The notes under the pieces were generated by a model, which worked only from the letters and a program-made list of their open reading frames with translations, was not told the DNA's origin and ran no database searches. A stretch of 64,000 bases of DNA from Bacillus_BD sp050389805 (GTDB lineage: Bacteria; Bacillota; Bacilli; Bacillales; Cytobacillaceae), in assembly GCF_050389805.1 (NCBI RefSeq), contig NZ_CP130945.1:4092001-4156000 (forward strand), read 5' to 3'. Position numbers and translations under genes: made by a program. This document shows positions 59,956 to 64,000 of this stretch, one piece after another. The number at the start of each line of letters is the position of its first letter. Position 1 is the first letter of the stretch.

Positions 59956-60030
59956 TTATTTACGTAAAGACTCTTTCCATTTCATTAATAATTTAGTAGC
60001 TTCATAGATTAAATTTGTACGAAATTCCAT
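59956..60030 (-). CDS. 24-residue phage peptide
   Basis: MEFRTNLIYEATKLLMKWKE then SLRK, preceded by a near-perfect AAAGGAGGG 7 nt before the ATG. Amphipathic helix with a basic end. Very short, so the ribosome site is the main support. Confidence 0.5.
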   Translation of the reverse strand: MEFRTNLIYEATKLLMKWKESLRK

Positions 60031-60076
60031 TGTTATCCCTCCTTTGTGCCAAATTTGTTCGGACTATGACGTAAAC

Positions 60077-61438
60077 CTAATTACCAACAACCGTTTTATA
60101 TCTACTTTCACTCGAGCAAAACTCTGGAAGATTAGCTCTTACTAAAGCATCTGCAAACGGTGGTGGAACTGAATTACCGCATCGAGCGACCTGTTCAGTT
60201 TTTGGATAAATCTTGCCAGTATAGTCCCGATCAATAATGTAGCTCTCGGGAAATCCTTGAGCATTAAATAATTCCCTCGGTTGCAGCATTCTCATCCCAA
60301 TGTCTGTTATCCGGTAATTTTCTCCTTTAACAGTAACCAGCCCGAATCTGTCTTTAGTAGTTATTGTGTGTAATGGAGCATTTAGTGATTGCCCAACATC
60401 GGCTCCATAATATTTTGTAAGAAAAGCAGCTACTAATGAGTGATGATCTTTAACCGTTATGGTATGCAATGGTTCCTCAAGGCTTATTCCAGAACCTGTA
60501 TAATTACCTCCGTAATTCTTTGCTAAAAAAGCAGTAACAAGACCAAATCTATTCGCAGTTGGGATTGTTGCTATCGGTTCATCTAAACCACTTGCCCTTG
60601 TTTCTTTCCCTTGATGTGTGTAATAGTGTTGAATAAAACAGGCTTTATCTTCAACAATATAAGGATTATCTGCTTCAATAATGAATTTCTGAATTCCTCT
60701 ACTAATTCGAAGCATTGTGTTTTTCGCTAATGGCTTTTTTCTTTCAAAAATAGAGGGTGTACCAATATTCCAATCAATAATTTCACTTGCAGTTCTCCAT
60801 GGTTTTAACTTCCCCACCTGAACAGCCAAACTATTAGGATCACCATTGGTAGGCTTTGGCCAAACAATTGGTTTACCGTCACATCGAGCAATCATGAAGA
60901 ATCTTTTTCTAGTAGTTGGTGCTCCATAATCACAGGCTCTTAATTCTTTAAATTGAACCTGATATCCTAATGACTCTAAGGCTTTAACAAACGATTCAAA
61001 GGTTTTTCCTTCTCTTTCTTTGATTGGATAGCCATTTTCATCTAATGGACCCCAAGTTTTAAATTCCTCAACATTCTCTAACATAATAACTCTTGGTTTT
61101 ACTGCAATTGCCCATTTAACTGCAATCCACGCAAGACCACGTACATTTTTATCTTTTGGCTTTCCACCTTTAGCCTTGGAAAAATGCTTACAGTCAGGAC
61201 TAAACCAAGCTAATCCAACTTTACGTCCCTTACATGCTTTGACTGGATCCACGTCCCAAACCGACTCACAATAATGCTCTGTATCTGGATGGTTTGCTTT
61301 ATGCATAGCAATTGCAGCTGGGTCATGGTTAATGGCAATATCAACTGAGAGTCCTGTAGCCAATTCAATACCCGTTGATGCACCACCGCCACCGGCAAAA
61401 TTGTCAACTATGATTTCTCTAAATAAATCTAGCTGCAT
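60077..61438 (-). CDS. DNA (cytosine-5) methyltransferase
   Basis: 453 residues: motif I FAGGGGASTGIE (14-25), motif IV SPDCKHFSKAKGG (catalytic Cys near 82), motif VI ENVEEF near 119, motif VIII RKRFFMIAR, IX/X GMRMLQPRELFNAQGFP and RCGNSVPPPFADAL. The target-recognition region (about 265-375) contains three related units of the pattern PLHTITxKDxxxLVxAFLxKYYG. No restriction partner nearby; probably a phage anti-restriction or regulatory methylase. Confidence 0.93.
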   Translation of the reverse strand: MQLDLFREIIVDNFAGGGGASTGIELATGLSVDIAINHDPAAIAMHKANHPDTEHYCESVWDVDPVKACKGRKVGLAWFSPDCKHFSKAKGGKPKDKNVRGLAWIAVKWAIAVKPRVIMLENVEEFKTWGPLDENGYPIKEREGKTFESFVKALESLGYQVQFKELRACDYGAPTTRKRFFMIARCDGKPIVWPKPTNGDPNSLAVQVGKLKPWRTASEIIDWNIGTPSIFERKKPLAKNTMLRISRGIQKFIIEADNPYIVEDKACFIQHYYTHQGKETRASGLDEPIATIPTANRFGLVTAFLAKNYGGNYTGSGISLEEPLHTITVKDHHSLVAAFLTKYYGADVGQSLNAPLHTITTKDRFGLVTVKGENYRITDIGMRMLQPRELFNAQGFPESYIIDRDYTGKIYPKTEQVARCGNSVPPPFADALVRANLPEFCSSESRYKTVVGN

Positions 61439-61471
61439 TTCTCACCCTTCCTTACTTCGTATTTATAGTCA

Positions 61472-61606
61472 TTACCGTATACTTGTGTCGATTGGATATT
61501 GAATTTTTATATAACACTTTTTACAATAGAAATAGATATCACCGTTATAATTCATAGATTCTTCCCATGGTTTCTTTCCGCAGTTATCACACATTTTTAA
61601 TTTCAA
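61472..61606 (-). CDS. Zinc-ribbon phage protein
   Basis: 44 residues, TTG start with GGAAGGTGA. CDNC at 6-9 and CKKC at 28-31 form a two-knuckle zinc ribbon. Function unknown. Confidence 0.65.
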   Translation of the reverse strand: MKLKMCDNCGKKPWEESMNYNGDIYFYCKKCYIKIQYPIDTSIR

Positions 61607-61648
61607 ATTAATCACCTTCCTTACCGCAAAATTTCAGTCGAATCCTTA

Positions 61649-61903
61649 TTAATCAAATAACGTCATTTCCCCGTACTCTCTGATAAACTCGTGATTCATC
61701 AACCTTAATAAATCAGAATGGAATCGTTTAGGTGAATAACACAATAATCCATCCATTCCATAAAACTCCACATAATCAAACTGATACAATTCATCTAAAG
61801 AATGACAGAAACCAAGTTTTGGATGGAAAGTATTTCCGTCAAAATACCCTCGATACTCTTTAGACCTATTTTGTGAACCTGCAAAAATAAAGATTCTTTT
61901 CAT
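61649..61903 (-). CDS. Phage protein, unknown
   Basis: 84 residues MKRIFIFAGSQNRSKEYRGY .., with FYGMDGLLCYSPKRFHSDLLR in the middle. ATG at 61903 has GAGAAGGTGA at ideal spacing; an earlier in-frame ATG (61924) lacks one. No domain recognised. Confidence 0.65.
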   Translation of the reverse strand: MKRIFIFAGSQNRSKEYRGYFDGNTFHPKLGFCHSLDELYQFDYVEFYGMDGLLCYSPKRFHSDLLRLMNHEFIREYGEMTLFD

Positions 61904-61920
61904 CGAATTCACCTTCTCAT

Positions 61921-62100
61921 TCAAAAGCGCTTTAACTTGCTCTTATTTCCGTTGATATAATTAGGATGTACCAGGGCGTAATCATGTCCGTTAAACCTAA
62001 TTTTAGTAGGAGTGCCGCGTTTTTCTTTTAGCACTGTGAGGTCGCCATAAATATTTATTAACCTCCTCCACTCCTTTTTCGTTTGTCTTTTGTTAGCCAT
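61921..62100 (-). CDS. Small basic phage protein
   Basis: 59 residues, MANKRQTKKEWRRLINIYGD .. NKSKLKRF, very basic, possibly nucleic-acid binding. Ribosome site AAAGGGGTGAT. Short but well supported by its start signals. Confidence 0.65.
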   Translation of the reverse strand: MANKRQTKKEWRRLINIYGDLTVLKEKRGTPTKIRFNGHDYALVHPNYINGNKSKLKRF

Positions 62101-62118
62101 AACATCACCCCTTTGAGC

Positions 62119-63411
62119 CTACTTCCTATCACTTGGCAGCTCCTTAAAGTGCTGGATCCATCCTTGGAAGAGTAATCTGAATTCATTTAGACCCGTATCT
62201 CTACCCTTTGCAATGGTCTGTTGAATGACCTTTCCACCGCTTATTGTGTCATTAGGGTCATGCCATAAGAATTCAACTACATCTGCATCCTGTTCAATAG
62301 AACCTGATTCTTTTAAGTGTGAAAGTTGAGGTTTTAAGGCACCTTCAAAAGCTCTAGACATTTGAGATAACATAATAAAACAACAATCCAATTCTCTTGC
62401 TATTCGTTTGGCTTCTCCAGTGACATTACCAATTGCAGTTGATCTGCTCTCGCTTTTTTTCTGCGGAATCTTCATGATCTGGAGATAATCAACTGCTATT
62501 ACTGCGATTCTTCCGTATTTCTTTTTAATTATCTTTGCTGTTGCTTTAACTTCCTCTATGGTAATACCAGCTGAGTCCTGGACAAATAGAGGTAAACCTT
62601 CAAAAGCTTCATAGGCTACTAATATTTGTTCCATTTCATTTGGACTAAGATTTTTATGTTTAATCTTTTGATAGTTGATACCTGTTGCACTAGATATCCA
62701 TCTATCAATCACTTGTTCATAACCCATCTCTTGAGAATACAGGAGAACGGCACCTTTGTTAGACATTGCTGCACCTTGGAGCATTTGTAAAGTCTTTGCT
62801 GTTTTCCCTACACTTGGACGACCAGCTAAAACATATAACCAACCTCTCCAAAGTCCTTTTGCCCATTCATCAAATGCTTTGAAACCTGTAGGAATATACT
62901 GAGCAGGAGTTTTTAAGTGTTTGATATAGTCCTGCCGCATTTCAGTGAAGTTCCTCATTTTTGATGTATCTTGTGGTCTCATTTCTGATACTAGAGATTC
63001 AACATAACTAAAGAATTCTTCGTCTGTATCATAATCATCTCTACTCATACCTGAAATGATTTCTGCTGTATTTTTTATCCTACGTTCAAAGGCTTTCGAA
63101 CGAATAATTTGAGCGTAATAAACTACATTTGCAGTTGATGGACAGGAGTTTGATAATTCTAAGAGATATTCAATTCCACCGACATTTTCGATTGTGCCAA
63201 ATTTGACGAATGCATCTGTAATTGTAATTGGGTCTACTGGATCGCCACGTTTTTCTAGATACCTCATCACTTTATAAATCTGTTGGTGTCTATTAGAAGA
63301 AAAATCACGTTCTTCGAGAAAAATAATATCGTCCAAAACTGAAGCATCTAAAAGAACGGCACCTAATACAGATTGTTCTGCAACTAATTCATTAGCTCCA
63401 ATCGAATGCAT
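62119..63411 (-). CDS. DnaB-like replicative helicase
   Basis: 430 residues: N-terminal DnaB domain (residues 1-105: EQSVLGAVLLD), RecA-like core with Walker A AGRPSVGKTA near 198, Walker B VIAVDYLQIM near 300, and QMSRAFEGALKPQLSHLKESGSIEQDADVV near 345. Unwinds phage DNA. ATG at 63411 preferred over 63420 by ribosome-site spacing; overlaps the upstream gene by 20 nt. Confidence 0.93.
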   Translation of the reverse strand: MHSIGANELVAEQSVLGAVLLDASVLDDIIFLEERDFSSNRHQQIYKVMRYLEKRGDPVDPITITDAFVKFGTIENVGGIEYLLELSNSCPSTANVVYYAQIIRSKAFERRIKNTAEIISGMSRDDYDTDEEFFSYVESLVSEMRPQDTSKMRNFTEMRQDYIKHLKTPAQYIPTGFKAFDEWAKGLWRGWLYVLAGRPSVGKTAKTLQMLQGAAMSNKGAVLLYSQEMGYEQVIDRWISSATGINYQKIKHKNLSPNEMEQILVAYEAFEGLPLFVQDSAGITIEEVKATAKIIKKKYGRIAVIAVDYLQIMKIPQKKSESRSTAIGNVTGEAKRIARELDCCFIMLSQMSRAFEGALKPQLSHLKESGSIEQDADVVEFLWHDPNDTISGGKVIQQTIAKGRDTGLNEFRLLFQGWIQHFKELPSDRK

Positions 63412-64000
63412 TAGGATCATTCCCTTCTGCTATCCATTTGTTAAAGGCTATTTCCTTATCTCTTATATCATTCTGTTGTTGTGGTTGCTGTTTCTGTTGT
63501 TTAGGTTTTTGTGCTGCATTCATCTTTATGGCCAACTCACCGAACTTTTCCCGGAGCTTTTTTGCTGATAGTACATTGGTCTTCCAAAAATCATCCTTAG
63601 TAACCCAATCCATCACATCTTTTGCCAGGCGCTTACTAACGCCATCTTTTTCAACAAGCAACCTAAAATCATTAGCCCAACTTTGTAAATTAGCCTTTTT
63701 AATTAAGTGCTCAACACCGGCATCTTTTGCGACAGCTGAAACCAATCCATGAAAATAAAGAGCCATTTTGTAATAGGTATTATTTTCATCATATTTTAAT
63801 ATCTTCTGTTTTTTAGGTTTAACTTCTTTCTTTTTGGTTTCAACTTCTTCCTGTTCAGGCGGTTTATCGCCCCATTCTTCATAGTTTTTGTTAAAACCCA
63901 AAATCCTTCCCCTCCTTGGACCGACACCATGAACGGATATAATCTTTCGTTCTATTAATACATCTAACTCTTTATCTACATGGCTTTTGGTAGTATCCAT
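63392..64000 (-). CDS. DnaD-like phage replication initiation protein, partial
   Basis: 202 codons to the edge of the window; the N-terminus may extend further. Starts TKSHVDKELDVLIERKIISV, a winged-helix recognition segment, then a charged, Lys/Gln-rich linker, a helical block (YYKMALYFHGLVSAVAKDAG .. VMDWVTKDDFWKTNVLSAKKLREKF) like the C-terminal DnaD domain, and NPNAFDWS-type end. Likely loads the helicase encoded next. Confidence 0.75.
   Translation of the reverse strand: MDTTKSHVDKELDVLIERKIISVHGVGPRRGRILGFNKNYEEWGDKPPEQEEVETKKKEVKPKKQKILKYDENNTYYKMALYFHGLVSAVAKDAGVEHLIKKANLQSWANDFRLLVEKDGVSKRLAKDVMDWVTKDDFWKTNVLSAKKLREKFGELAIKMNAAQKPKQQKQQPQQQNDIRDKEIAFNKWIAEGNDPNAFDWS

Larger units (their letters stand above)
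51713..64000. mobile_element. Prophage or phage-like intervening element in yhbH (one end, partial)
   Basis: At least 12.3 kb, all genes on the minus strand, ending with the integrase beside the attachment site. Early and replication functions are present; no capsid, tail or lysis genes are in view. It is compact, with frequent start/stop overlaps. The other end, and the 5' half of yhbH, lie to the right of the window. Confidence 0.92.

Noticed and set aside
60077..61438. Restriction-modification system
   Set aside because: Only the methylase is present; the neighbouring small genes do not look like restriction enzymes, and the HNH genes are of the homing type.

Overview
The window looks like the chromosome of a low-GC, spore-forming Bacillaceae (Bacillus sensu lato). 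Gene content and order follow the Bacillus subtilis yhf-hem-yha-yhe-yhd-yhc neighbourhood, and many genes are sporulation-linked (prsA, yhaL, two YjcZ-type peptides, yhaX, an alpha/beta SASP, spoVR, a CotF-type coat protein, yhbH). No database search was run; gene symbols are by recognition of B. subtilis orthologues.

Layout. 1-6.2 kb: two metallo-beta-lactamase-fold hydrolases, yhfH, the haem operon hemE-hemH-hemY (minus strand, with a 277-bp repeat element inserted between hemE and hemH) and the haem monooxygenase hmoB. 6.2-9.6 kb: PAP2 phosphatase and ecsABC. 9.7-10.3 kb: an unexplained transcription unit with a repeated arrangement of Shine-Dalgarno-like blocks. 10.3-21.3 kb: hit, serC, trpP (with a TRAP-type NAG repeat leader), yhaH, hpr/scoC, yhaI, small membrane and spore peptides, prsA, yhaL, yhaN-yhaO. 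21.4-31.6 kb: yhaPQ ABC transporter, yhaR, yhaX, yheA, yheB, a SASP gene, feoA-feoB plus small partner, GNAT. 31.6-41.8 kb: a PAS histidine kinase, a CorC/HlyC-type protein, cydABCD, an AI-2E-type transporter. 42-51 kb: spoVR (sigma-E promoter visible), yhdB, pgcA, yhcU, yhcT, a hairpin-repeat array, an aldo/keto reductase, a PhoU-like protein, a coat protein, a YitT/YczE-type membrane protein.

From about 51.7 kb to the end of the window lies one end of a prophage. It is inserted in yhbH, a sporulation gene, exactly at the DxSGS metal-site motif of its VWA domain; only the 3' 165 codons are here. The first phage gene is a large serine recombinase, co-transcribed with a ribbon-helix-helix protein from a sigma-A promoter overlaid by two tandem operator-like repeats. 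The remaining phage genes, all minus strand, are an early/replication block: DnaD-like protein, DnaB helicase, C5-cytosine methyltransferase, RuvC-like resolvase, HNH endonucleases, dUTPase, YopX, ArpU. Three small lesions (ATA in place of a start codon, an in-frame amber, a one-base frameshift) suggest a decaying element.

The most interesting reading is that this is a skin-like or SPbeta-like intervening element: yhbH would be rejoined by recombinase-mediated excision during sporulation. SpoVR, the functional relative of YhbH, is encoded 8 kb away. Other unexplained structure: a three-copy dispersed repeat of about 150 bp (12.7, 16.9 and 41.8 kb), a five-unit hairpin array (47.6 kb) and the ecsA-hit intergenic unit.
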